Origin: Viscum album
Lineage: Eukaryota; Streptophyta; Magnoliopsida; Santalales; Viscaceae
Direction of reading: 5' to 3'
Assembly: GCA_963277665.1 (NCBI GenBank)
Contig: OY728143.1
Span: 236,521,591-236,585,590, forward strand
Length of the DNA stretch: 64,000 bases
Each line of letters opens with the position of its first letter. Positions within the stretch are counted from its first letter, which is position 1. Under the pieces are notes generated by a model that saw only the letters and a program-made list of their open reading frames with translations, searched no databases and was not told the origin of the DNA. Below, piece by piece: positions 41,679 through 52,200 of the stretch. The translations under genes were made by a program, and so were the position numbers.

Positions 41679-42793
41679 AGAAAGATCTTGCTCCAGCGGT
41701 ACAACTTCTGAGCTGAGTACATGTGAAGGATCAGGTATGTACTTTCTCAGGAGAGATACATGGAACACATCGTGAACTTGAGAGAGATTCGGTGGAAGCG
41801 CCAATCGGTAAGCAACCTTCCCAACACAATCCAGTATTTCGAAAGGACCGATATATCTAGGGTTGAACTTCCTCTTCTTTCCAAATCTCATAACCCTCTT
41901 CCAGAGAGATATTCGTAACAACACTTTATCACCAACTTCAAACTCTAGGTCTTTTTTTGGTTGTCGGCATATCTTCTCTGTCGACTCTGAGCTGCTCTTA
42001 TGTGTTGTTGAATAGATCTTACATTTTCTGCCATTTCATCAACGAGATCAGGTCCTAATAGCTTTCTTTCCCCAACTTCATCCCAGCAAGTTGGAGTCCT
42101 GCATTTCTTTCCATAGAGAGCTTCATAAGGAGCCATCTAAATACTGGAGTGGAAGCTATTATTATAAGAAAATTCCACCAAAGGTAGGTGTTGATCCCAA
42201 CCTCCATTGAAATCCATAGAGCAAGCTCTCAACATATTTTCTAGGGTTTGAATTTTTCTCTCAGACTGACCGTTTGTCTGAGGATGATAAGCAGTGCTGA
42301 AACTCAACTCTGTATCCAGAGTATGCTAAAGACTTCGCCAGAACATCGAGGTAAATCTCGGATCCCGATGAGATATAATAGAAAGTGGTACTCCATGCAA
42401 TCTTACCACTTCCTTTACATATATCCTGGCAAGCTGATCCATAGAAAATTACTCTCTAATAGCAATGAAGTGTGCAGACTTTGTAAGACGATCAACTATG
42501 ACCCAGATAGCATTATTGCCTTTGGATGTTTTAGGAAGTCCTGTGACAAAGTCCACAGTGATGTTTTCCCATTTCCATTCGGGTATGGGTAATGGTTGTA
42601 ACATCCCCTTAGACTTCTATCTCTCATCTTTAACTTGTTGAAAAACCAAGCATCGAGAGACATATTCCGCAACATCTCTTTTCATGCCATCCCACCAGAA
42701 GTACTCTTTCAGGTCCCTATAAATCTTCGTGCTTCCAGAATGAATAGAGAATGATGAACTATGAGCCTCATCCAGCAGCTCCTTCTTTAATTC
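41679..42793 (-). pseudogene. Integrase (zinc, catalytic core, GPY/F), disrupted
   Basis: Inserts the cDNA into the genome. The N-terminal HHCC finger keeps His, His and the first Cys but has Phe for the last Cys ('CLVF', codon 42641-42643). In the DD(35)E core the first Asp ('ITVDF', 42551-42553) and the Glu ('QSER', 42260-42262) are present. The second Asp is His (42368-42370, 'SHRD'). Stops at 42617, 42449, 42326 and 42137 and a one-base deletion at 41952-41958 break the frame. The C-terminal GPY/F module is recognisable as 'YIGPFEIL' (about 41841-41864), followed by 'HDVFHVSLLRKY'. Confidence 0.93.
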
Positions 42794-43060
42794 AGGGATG
42801 GGAGGAACACAAACCCGATTCCTGAACATTATTATCCTATCACAATCAAGGTTGAATTCAGGAACATTTCTCACCTTCTTTTGTAACTCGACATCTTCTT
42901 TCTGTGCCTCTTTAATCTTCACATGTATAGATGGTTGAATATTCATTTGAGAAAGATAAGATTTTTCCCCTTTCATTATAATTCCAATATCCATCCTTTG
43001 TAAATCCATAAATATTGGATCTTTTGTGATCCTCATCATGGATAAACTATCATGGTCTTG

Positions 43061-43408
43061 TCGACTTATTGCATATGCCACCTTGTTTTCTTTCCCAGGG
43101 TGGTAATGGATTGAGCATTCATTATCCTTAATCAGCTCCAACCATATTCTTTGGCGCATATTCATCTCCTTTTGTGTGAAAATATACTTTAAACTTTTAT
43201 GATTAGTATAAATATCACACCTTTCACCATAAAGGTAATTCCTCCAAATCTTTATTGCAATGATTACCGCAGCTAACTCCAAATCATGTGTTGGGTAATT
43301 TTTCTCATGGATTTTCAACTGTCGTGAGGCATAAGCTATCACCATATGATTTTTCATAAGAACACACCCCAATCCCTTCTTGGATGCATCATTGTAGATC
43401 AAAAACCT
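43061..43408 (-). pseudogene. RNase H domain, catalytic residues lost
   Basis: Removes the RNA strand during reverse transcription. The first two catalytic positions are kept (Asp in 'IYNDAS' and Glu in 'HDLELAAV'). The third, normally Asp in the 'YTDHKSL' motif, is Asn (codon at 43202-43204), and the fourth, normally Asp in 'VADALSR', is Tyr (codon at 43073-43075, 'VAYAISR'). Loss of two metal-binding acids should abolish activity even though the frame is open. Confidence 0.9.
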
Positions 43409-44254
43409 TTCTCCACTACAAGGCAGTGTGAGAACAGGTGCACTGGATAACCTTCTATTCAACTCCATGAAATTCTCTTCACATTCCTCCATCCAGACAA
43501 ACTTAACTCCTTTCCGAGTCAACTTGGTGAGTGGATTTGATAATCGTGAAAAATATTTCACAAAACGTCGATAATATCCAGCCAAACCAAGAAAACTTCG
43601 GATATCAGTTACTTTTGTTGGTCTCGACCATCTTTCGATAACCTCTTTTTTTGATGGATCCACAGATATCCCCTCTTTTGAGATTATGTGACCCAAAAAT
43701 GCAACTTTTTGAAGCCAAAATTCACACTTGGCAAATTTGGCATAAATCTTCTCCTTTCTCAGGGTCTTCAATATAATTCTCAAGTGATCTTCATGTTGTT
43801 CCTTTCTCTTTGAATAGACAAGAATATCGTCTATAAAGACTACCGAAAATTGATCAAGATAGTCTCTAAAGACTCTATTCATCAGATCCATGAAGATAGC
43901 AGTGGCATTAGTAAGACCAAATAGTATCACTATAAATTCATAGTGTCCATACCTTGTACGGAAATCCGTCTTTGGTATATCCTCCCTTTTGAACCTTAAT
44001 TGATGATACCCTGAACGAAGATCAATCTTGGAAAAGTATTGAGTTCCGCGTAGTTGGTCAAATAAGTCATAAATGCGTGGGAGATGATATTTGTTCTTGA
44101 TAGTGATCTTGTTAAGTTCTCGATAATCAATGCAGAGTCTCATTGATCCATCTTTCTTCTTAACAAATAGAACAGGTGCTCCCCAAGGTGATGCACTAGG
44201 GCGTATGAATCCCTTATCAAGATTCTCTTGGAGTTTCTTCTTCAATTCCTTCAA
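43409..44254 (-). pseudogene. Reverse transcriptase domain
   Basis: Copies element RNA into cDNA. Conserved Ty3/gypsy motifs are visible in order: 'DKGFIRPS', '[19 protein letters not shown]', '[10 protein letters not shown]' (first catalytic Asp), 'FGLTNA' and the active site [11 protein letters not shown] (YxDD class, FIDD). 'FLGHIIS' and '[14 protein letters not shown]' follow. All three catalytic aspartates are present and no stop falls inside this domain, the best preserved part of the element. A conserved Pro next to FGLTN is replaced ('[10 protein letters not shown]'). The upstream TAA at 44285 means no RT can be made from a full Gag-Pol. Confidence 0.95.
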
Positions 44255-44284
44255 CTCAATTGGGGCTATTCCATAAGGTGTCTT

Positions 44285-44557
44285 TTAAATAGGGAAAACA
44301 CCCGGTACGAGTTCTATTGAAAAATCAACTTCACGATTTGGTGGAAGACCCGGTAATTCCTCCAGAATGACATCATCAAACTCTCGTACAATGAGAATAT
44401 TCTTAATCGTGAGTTTCTCACCAACCATTTGAGATAAATAACCTTCATTTAGTGGAATCAATACCCATAAAATGGAATAAATTTCCACTGGAAGGTTATG
44501 TTCATCCTTGCATTGATAGACGATCATAGATTGATCTTGAATATGAAATGTGACTTA
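44285..44557 (-). pseudogene. Protease-RT connector
   Basis: In-frame linker between the protease and reverse transcriptase. It contains the family-typical 'EFDDVILEELPGLPPNREVDFSIELVPG' region in pieces (for example LPGLPPNREVDF), which precedes the RT fingers. It is bounded by TAA stops at 44555 and 44285. Confidence 0.75.
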
Positions 44558-45019
44558 CCTTCTTTGGAAATTGATATGAGATCCATATAAATAAAGCCAA
44601 TCCATGCCAAGAATCACATCAAATTCCACTATAGGAAGGATCACAAGATTTTCAAGAAGCACTTTCCCACAAACTTCGATCAGAGAAGAATTATAAACTT
44701 TTGATGCGACTATTGTGCCATTAGGTGTTGTCACAGCTAACTCAACATCTAATTGTTGAGGTAATATGGTGATACCCTTATAAAATTCTTCATAAATAAA
44801 AGAGTGGGTGTATCCAGAATCAAATAAAACATTTTCTACTTTAGAGTGGATGGTAAGTGTACCTTTCACCTCATCGTTATCGTACTCCACATCACTGATA
44901 GAAATTGCATGTGACTTTACTTTGTCTTTAGCCTTAAGAGTTTGTTGACGTCGACCATCATCATCAACCCTTGGATTAGGTAATTTATTGGAATAATTCC
45001 CCATCTCCTTGCACATGAA
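44558..45019 (-). pseudogene. Retropepsin-like aspartic protease
   Basis: Cleaves the Gag-Pol polyprotein. The active-site motif LFDSGYTHSF (catalytic D codon at 44819-44821) replaces the usual small residue after DSG with Y. The downstream 'VILGMDWL' motif, typical of retropepsins of this family, is intact. Stops at 45020 and 44555 isolate the domain from Gag and RT. Confidence 0.88.
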
Positions 45020-45022
45020 TCA

Positions 45023-45991
45023 TTGAAGTGTAGTAGGTTCATTATGTGTATCCCCTCCTTTGTTTGCATCATTAGACATCTTCTTCCCATCATCGCGGCA
45101 TTCAAATGCCCGATGACCTTCCTTTCCACATTTGAAACATTTACTTGTACCCTTAAGACAACTCCCTCCATGTTTCTTTCCACACACTGAGCATAAGGGA
45201 AAGCTCATCTTCTTTTCAGTGTGCTCTTTAGATTTTCCTTTGAATTCCATTTTCCTCTTCTTATCAAACCCATATGACTGATGGGTTACTCCAATCTCCA
45301 TCTCAACTTTGAGAGCACATTGAATGATTTCCTCGTAGCTATTGAAGTCCCTTATGGCTAACGCCCTTCGAAGACTTGGTTTTAAGCCAATAAAGAATCG
45401 ATCGATCTTACTCTCAGGTTGGATAATAATACCAGAAGCGTACCTTGCAAGTCTTGTAAAATTTGCTTCATATGTACCAACAGATTCATCATCCTTTTGC
45501 TTCAGTTCAAGAAAATCATTCTCCATCTTTGTTCGGAGAATACGAGGGAATTAATTATTGAAAAATAAGTTCTTGAACTCGTCCCATTCCATGGACTCAA
45601 TTTCATCCCTTTGCCTCGTATTCTTAATAAGATTCCACCATTGATCAGCATATCCTTCCAAATGATACACTGATAGGATGACTTTATCATGTTCATCACA
45701 TTGAAGAACTGAAAATATCTTTTTAGTAGTACTAATCCATTGTTCAGCAACTAATGGATCAGTAGACCCGCTGAAAGAAGGTGGAAGCTGCCTCATGAAG
45801 GATTCAACAGAATTTTTCTCCTTCCTTTGCTCGTTTGGAAGTCCTGCATGATTCATAGCTTGAGAAAGTTGTGTGATCATGGCTACAAGATTTTGCATTA
45901 TAGCTCCCATAACGTTTGGTTTCTCAGGGGGACAATCATTTCATTGCCCGTCGCATTCCGCATTAACACGATTTCTTCGGGTTCCAGCCAT
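45023..45991 (-). pseudogene. gag: Gag (capsid and nucleocapsid)
   Basis: Gag packages element RNA into virus-like particles in the cytoplasm. The capsid part has the plant Ty3/gypsy retrotransposon-gag pattern, including a 'YADQWWNLIK' segment (about 45660) and 'RFFIGLKPSLRRAL' (about 45390). A zinc knuckle CFKCGKEGHRAFEC (45098-45139) matches CX2CX4HX4C exactly. It is preceded by a CSVCGKKHGGSC cluster, as in Tekay-type Gag. The start ATG at 45991 sits about 210 bases past the primer site. Translation would stop after 16 codons at 45941, again at 45551, and at the end of Gag at 45020. Confidence 0.9.
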
Positions 45992-46199
45992 TGACTAAAA
46001 CCAAGAAGAATATTGTGAGCAACACTAATTATAATAGGAAAACCACATAATCAAGAATAAAATTTCACACTTAAGGTCTTATCCTAGGTTATTCCTGGCC
46101 ATTTCGAAAACACTAATATTGTGTTCTATGCTTAGACTTATCCTTATATTTCTTACTAAGGCTTTCACATCCTAGTTTCCAAAGGTTTACTATAACTTT

Positions 46200-46212
46200 C
46201 CTCTTATACCAA
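46200..46212 (-). promoter_or_regulatory. Primer binding site, initiator-Met tRNA type
   Basis: The minus strand reads TTGGTATAAGAGG one base past the 5' LTR end. It resembles the TGGTATCAGAGC complement of the plant initiator methionine tRNA 3' end, with two mismatches. Minus-strand cDNA synthesis would start here. The mismatches may be post-insertion decay. Confidence 0.8.
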
Positions 46213-47837
46213 CTATAACGACCCATACTTTACATACATTGTTAATACTTCAATATTTAAGCATACTTATTACAACATATAACAAAACCACGAAAGGACC
46301 ATATAGGTATAGTGTCTTTAGAAATTGGGAAACATAAACAACTGGTTCATAAAGTGTCTACACTGTCTCGCATTTATTTCATCATATCTATAGTCCCTTT
46401 TGGCATATCTTACTTAATAACCTTCTTCCTGACCTGGGGAAAGAAAACATACAAAAGGGTGAGCTCAAATGCTCCGTAAGGGTAAACAAACGAAATTTCA
46501 ATCACATCGTATACATAAGCACATAACTTTTGGAAATCATAACCTGCAAAAGAGATCATAATTTCATAACATGGGACAAATCATGGCAGTGAAATTTAAT
46601 CACAATAATCATAAATTAAAACATGAAACATTATGGCATACACACAAAATCATAGAGAATCATTTCTTGTTAGTCAAGACTGATTTCCAAGACTATCTTA
46701 GTGGACAAAGTCCCTTTCTGAACCAAGTCACCCTCGTTTCAGTCCTGTTTCACTGAACTGGTATAACCTACCATTCCAGCCATGTCTATCTCATGAGATA
46801 TAAAATCTTTACCCAATGCATTGGAGGGATATATAGGTCCCTCCCATATCATAATGATACAATTCTTATGTGTGCCACAAAATCATAAATCATACGTCAT
46901 TGCATAACCCATGCAATAAAAATGGGAATCTCAAACATCATGACATCATAAAACAATTCATATAGGATAAAGGAATTCATAAAAATATTTCCATCACAAC
47001 ATAATCAAATCCATGTAATAATAGGGATAGAAACATAACCCTTTATTATCTTAGATGGAAAATAATTTTGATAAAACACTTGAACTCCATTCTTGAGGAA
47101 AATATCCTTTCTGCTTCAAAAATACATTTCCTTTCTTAAAATGTCATACAATTATAAACTAAAAGAAGTTGATTAAAAATAAACATGAAAACTTGTAAAG
47201 GAAGCTTCTTGGAAATTATATTTTAAAAATTCATTCATGCCGTATAAGTTAAAAAAACATTCTTCTCGTACTTTTGTCGGAAAAGTCAAAAAGTACCTCG
47301 TACGAAAAACGTCAAAATATTCCTTTCATATCTTTTACTAAAAACTCACCGAAGGGTAAAATTGGATTTAAACAATTGTAGGTGGATGGAAATAATATTA
47401 CATATTGAGGAAACATGGATGTGGATGATAAAATACACCCCAGTAAATACTAAAGTATAAACAATCTCGGATAAAAATGAGATTGTGGTATTTCCCTTAC
47501 CTTAGGTCCGTTTTGATTCGTAAGTGTCTGAAACTCCTGTATAATGATTTAAATATTGTTATTGACTTATTCCAGAATCATACTTATTATTATGATATCA
47601 TATATGGTCATATTTTTAGCTTCTTAGTAGTAATATTTCATTGCTACTTGTTATTCGGGTGTTTATAACTTTTTATGCTTATGCGTGTTTTATCGAATAA
47701 ATTATTATTATTCTCTTTAGGTTATAGATACCTCATTTCCAGAATGGTATTAGTGTAATATATATCATATTCATTCATTCAATTCATTTATATAATCATT
47801 ATGAAATGAATATCATGTAGAACGAGTCACATCACAT

Positions 47838-47867
47838 CGTGGAGATGGTATTCTGTACGTACGCACA
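47838..47867. repeat. CGTACGTACG motif, 5' LTR, site 1 (decayed)
   Basis: Counterpart of 39471-39500. It differs at three positions, all of them CG changed to TG or CA. The central GTACGTACGCAC is kept. Confidence 0.75.
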
Positions 47868-48022
47868 AGTGATGATATCGTTCCTATGATCGTGGAATTG
47901 TGTTGGAGTATATGTATACTATTTTAGAATCAATATCACTTTATAATAGTCATATATAGTCGTTATTTACACCATTATACCAATCCAAGTAAGGTGGTGG
48001 TGGAAAATAGATTACACCACGG

Positions 48023-48052
48023 CGTGGAGACGGTATTCCGTACGTACGCACG
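48023..48052. repeat. CGTACGTACG motif, 5' LTR, site 2
   Basis: Identical to 39656-39685 in the other LTR, including the following CGCGG. Confidence 0.8.
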
Positions 48053-48394
48053 CGCGGTGATTTCTTTTTCCGTAGGATGGATAGATGGTGAAATAGGGTT
48101 GTTTAATACTTATAATAAAATATCAGTATATGAGTGATACTGATGTTATTACTTCATAATGAAACAACAAAATAAGAAGAAGTGGAAGAAGAAATAAAGA
48201 TGAAAGAATCGGTAATAGACATTACCTCTTCTTTGAAGTTCTTCTTTGAGACCTTCTTTTAGGGCACTAAAATCGGTCTTTGAAAAAACCCAGGACCTCT
48301 AGGATGACTCTAGGGAAGTGGAGAGGAGAAAGTGTCAGGGGTTGGCCAAGCTTTAAGGCTAAAAGTGGTGTGAGGAAGAGAGGGAGGAGGTGCC

Positions 48395-48402
48395 CTTTTA
48401 TA
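48395..48402 (-). promoter_or_regulatory. TATA box of the 5' LTR
   Basis: TATAAAAG on the minus strand within CTTATAAAAGGGCAC. It is preserved in both LTRs and lies in the right place to drive full-length genomic RNA towards gag. Confidence 0.78.
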
Positions 48403-49842
48403 AGGGAGGAGAGGGGCACCTTTGGAATAACAAAATATATTATTTTATTATAAAGTCAAGTTCGGTTTTAAATAGCTCCAAATTGATTTATTTCGATGAT
48501 AAGGTGGGTATGGGTCGAAATACTCTCATACAATAGAATTTAAAAAAGTTTAGGTTCCTATTTTAACCTTATCATTTAGATTTAACATTAAGTTAAATAA
48601 TTTTACTTTTACCATGTATTCTTGTGTTCTTATACTATAAGGTTAATAAACTTACTATAAGCTGCCAAACGAACCCCAAGTTGTTTATTATTAATATATA
48701 TAACCTTATATAAGTCATTTAGCCGAACCTTAGATTTTTAGGAATAAAATAACAATTACCAATATAATATTTGTTTTAAAAACAATTTTATGTCAATTTT
48801 GACACTATTTAGTAATTGATTTTTTTGAAAATAATAACAGAACTATTAGTTCTAACCAAGTTAATTAAATCAATACCAACATGTCATAGTAACCTAGAAA
48901 ATTAGTGGGATTCATAGAAAGTCTCAAATTACATTTATTTTGGTGTTTATAACATCAATTTTGTCAATATTTCATTAATAAGATAATTACTGCATCATCA
49001 CTGTGTCATAAATAAATTAAATTATCTAATGTATTAAAATTAAAAATAAAATACAATTATGTAGGAAATCTTTTTAGCTTTCTAATTAATATTTATAGTC
49101 GAATTTATCTTATGTATAACCCCATACTAAAAATTATTTACTTATTAAACTTTGATTTTAACTATTTTAACCCTTCTTTAAATAAATTAATAATAAATGT
49201 CCTAATCTAATCCAAGTGGGCCTAAATGATCATATTTTATTCCTAAGTTTGTTTTTGGTCGAATTACTCTTATCCAATAGAATTAGTACATGTGTTAGGG
49301 TAATAATAATATCATCTTTACCCTTAATTACCCTATTTACTTTTAACCGTGGTAAAAAAAAGTAAAAAGTTACTATTCACCAAAAAATTATTTTCATCTC
49401 ATTGAACCACATTTTACTTACTGACATCAACCGTGTCTCTCGGATTTTTGAAATTCCACTCACAGAAGCGGTAAAAATAAGTTTTATGAAAAACTCAGTT
49501 ATTTAACAACCACTTAGTGGTTTCACTATTCATCAAAAATTGAAAGTTTTCAGAAAAATACCAAAATTTCGCCCTAGGCTAATTTCGATATTCTGAATCC
49601 AAAAATGAAGTCCATTTTGAAAAATAATATTTATAAAATCCCAAAAAGTGGTAATTACTATTCATAACACCTAGTTTTAATAATATTTTAATAGCATATC
49701 GTTGTTTAGTGAAACTCGGTATTCCATACGACGCAAGCTATCGAGGAGGGTTGTGATTTCGTGTAAAGCAAGCCAAGAAAGTGTTGTGTAAAAAAAAGAT
49801 TCCTTTGATGATTTATATAACATAAATGTCTCGGGTGTTACA

Positions 49843-49847
49843 CTAAA
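49843..49847. repeat. Target-site duplication, right (CTAAA)
   Basis: Pairs with TTAAA at 37842-37846 with one transition. Consistent with 5-bp target duplication. Confidence 0.6.
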
Positions 49848-50950
49848 TTGCTTCAGTAGAATATTGTTGATGAAACATCATCATATCCATGTTTTATTCA
49901 TATCATTTCAATAATGATATATGGAGTATTTTAATATTATTTTTTTTCTTATATTCTTTGTATTTACCAATTACATTTCTATAATATTGATTCAATGATA
50001 TCCATCTTCATATATGTCCACCTAAGATTCATTCGAACACTATAATACATATTATATAAACCATATCAAATATTAGATTACAAAATATAGTAATCAAACA
50101 TCAAATCATGTTAAATATTAATAAAAAAAGTTTTTTTTGGAAAATTTTATAGGGTACTAGGGTTTAGAGTACTCTTAAATATCCACTCCCATTCATTTTT
50201 CCTTTATATTTATTTCATAGGATGTATAATTTTTATTATAGATTATGTTATGTTTATCTACCAATGATGAAGTACTATTAAATGGTGGAAAAACTACATA
50301 ATCCTTTTCATAATCATGATCTACGTGAAATTCATAATAGAGATTCATGTGTTTCCCCTATCATTGTATAAATTCAAAATATTTGATGATGATATCCTAC
50401 TTTGAGTATTAATGAATATATTCACTATTCCAAGGGTGTCTAAAATTTGAAAAATCAATTGACAAGAATACTAAAATCATTCTTCAATATAACAATTATG
50501 AACAACATTGAGATGATTTAAATTATGATCTTTCAATCTTGGTTTAAAATAATATACTCCATAAAAATATAGTTATTAATTAATTATAAGAGGTACTAGT
50601 GATACAATCATTGAACTATCATTCACATAATTTTCCTCATATGGACCATGCATCCATTAACAATATTCCACAAGTAGACATGATTCATAAAAATAATTAT
50701 ATACCCAGATTACAAACATTATAATATTGATCAACCTTGATAATTTACCTAAGTTATATAAAAAACATAAATTACATGAAACTCAACAGAAATTACATAA
50801 TATATATCTCATAATAATTATTCCATTAAAAATAATACTTTTTAAGATATTGACACCATAAGAATTAATAATTATAGAAATTAAAAAATATCAGAATTAT
50901 AATTAAATTGCAACATGATATATAATCCCGATGATATTATATTACATGAC
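49848..50950. other. AT-rich DNA, nothing recognised
   Basis: Decayed sequence to the right of the retrotransposon; only short chance frames. Confidence 0.55.
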
Positions 50951-50959
50951 CTTACACAT

Positions 50960-51603
50960 TGGGATGCACATGGATAGTTGAATGTCTAGTGTGACAACAA
51001 CAAGACAGCCTCCAGAAGGGTAGGGGCTTGCGACATTGTCCTAGATTTTAAAAGTTAAATGGGAGGCCTTCTCCTAATTACCCCATGCACACACACAACC
51101 ATATCCATATAACTATACAAAGGAATGTAATAAATACTTAAATATCTAGATTAGAAAAATGAAATCAATAAAGTTGATGAAATATAGTAATATATGAAAA
51201 TTAAATGTCATAGCATAAAAAGTTTAAAATACTTATCTAACTAGAAATTTGATCACATCCTCATAATAATTGGACAATCCTGAATTTTAAAGAGAGGTTT
51301 GTTTTTGATCTCAATGTCATACCACTATACATGGTCAATGTAAAAATTTATCAGTGTGATCCTCTAATGAAATTTACAATCAATAGGTATTTTCAATAAG
51401 ATATGACATGTATGAAAAAATATAATGTAGGGGTGAGTATATTCATACAAAATGGGAACCCCAAAAATAATAAATTGAGTAGCTTATATATATAAAATAA
51501 GTCCTCTCAAACCTAATAAAATGATTATTGAGACCCAAGATATAAATGATCATACAAAAACAAAAATTAAAGGTGAATCAGATCAACATCTCAACATATC
51601 AAC
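50960..51603 (+). repeat. ~5.2-kb-spaced repeat, left segment, copy 1
   Basis: Collinear with about 56170-56830. Shared anchors are 'gggaggcct' against 'gggaaggcct', 'acacacacaaccatat' against 'acacacacatagttat', and 'acatggtcaatgta' against 'atatgaccaatgta'. A 'ggg-aagtat' segment is also shared. The offset is about 5.2 kb. The segment leads directly into the minisatellite block in both copies. Non-coding. Confidence 0.6.
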
Positions 51604-52200
51604 TAAGGATGATGAGTCACCCTATGGCACAAAATTCCAATATTAAATGCCCGTCATCTACCGTGTCCATATAAAAATAGTTTTAGAGGACCCACACCTC
51701 CCCACTTATAGACAAACAATGTTAGAAAAATACACAGTAGGGGACACCCTGCCATATTCAATATATGGGGGTGTCATTTAGTAAACAAATTCCATGATTA
51801 CTACTATTACGTGCTGGTTCCTATCGGTTTATAGAGGGTCTAATCCCTAGAGTTTCAAGGTGTTCCACTAGATTGATTGTGAAATCATTCCCCAGTACGG
51901 CATGGGGTACCACTCAATATATGGAGGTACCAATCCATTGGGAGATATGATGGTAGAAATTAGTTGATAGAGGAAACATTTCCTCATGTGACAGTGGTAC
52001 CAGTCGGTATATAAATAAGACTTTCCTTGGTGCAAGTGTGTGTTAATGCTCGAATGATATAGGAAGTGTGACCTGGATTTAATTGGTGGTACCATAATAT
52101 AAATATTTTACATGTTACATAGTTTAACATGGGGTGTAACACTATATAGGATGATGAATATGTAAAACTCAAGCCCTATTGTTATATGGTGCTTCAAACT
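51604..52200. repeat. Degenerate minisatellite (block B, copy 2)
   Basis: Starts with 'ctaaggatgatg', as at 5817, and carries GGTACCA or GTTCCACTA cores near 51867, 51907, 51926, 51997 and 52087. It is more eroded than the copy at 5817-6480. Confidence 0.55.

Larger units (their letters stand above)
41511..45991 (-). pseudogene. gag-pol: gag-pol polyprotein, one long frame with multiple breaks
   Basis: The likely ancestral start is the ATG at 45991-45989 and the natural stop is TGA at 41513-41511. The 4481-nt span is one base short of a whole number of codons (4482, about 1493 residues), so Gag and Pol were probably one fused frame, as in Tekay-type elements. In-frame stops occur at 45941-45943 (TGA), 45551-45553 (TAA), 45020-45022 (TGA), 44555-44557 (TAA), 44285-44287 (TAA), 42617-42619 (TAG), 42449-42451 (TAA), 42326-42328 (TAG), 42137-42139 (TAG) and 41628-41630 (TGA). 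A one-base deletion lies in the T7 run at 41952-41958. All segments up to that deletion stay in register, so no frameshift separates gag from pol. Individual domains are described below. Confidence 0.95.
37847..49842 (-). mobile_element. Full-length Ty3/gypsy chromovirus, Tekay/Del-like, defective
   Basis: An 11,996-bp LTR retrotransposon in minus orientation. In element order it has the 5' LTR (46214-49842), primer binding site (46200-46212), gag-pol (45991 to 41511), polypurine tract (41472-41482) and 3' LTR (37847-41471). Element-sense LTRs begin TGTAACACCCGAG and end GGGTCGTTATA. Domain order is Gag zinc knuckle, protease, RT, RNase H, integrase, chromodomain. Integrase after RT/RNase H defines Ty3/gypsy. 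The C-terminal chromodomain and long LTRs (about 3.6 kb) point to plant chromoviruses of the Tekay (Del) type. A 385-base stretch of the two LTRs aligned by eye differs at roughly 6-7% of positions, so the insertion is moderately old. The coding region carries ten premature stops and one frameshift, so it cannot transpose autonomously. Confidence 0.96.
46214..49842 (-). repeat. 5' LTR of the 12-kb element (3629 bp)
   Basis: Provides the promoter for the element. Termini are the same as the left LTR. Its TATA box is at 48395-48402 on the minus strand, so transcription would start roughly 25-35 bases downstream (about 48360-48370). That leaves a long R-U5 leader of over 2 kb. The two 30-base motifs are at 47838-47867 and 48023-48052. 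The first has three changes from the left-LTR copy, each turning CG into TG or CA. Confidence 0.95.

Noticed and set aside
42248..42592. 114-codon plus-strand frame
   Set aside because: It is antisense to the broken integrase core; the minus strand carries the recognisable protein signal.
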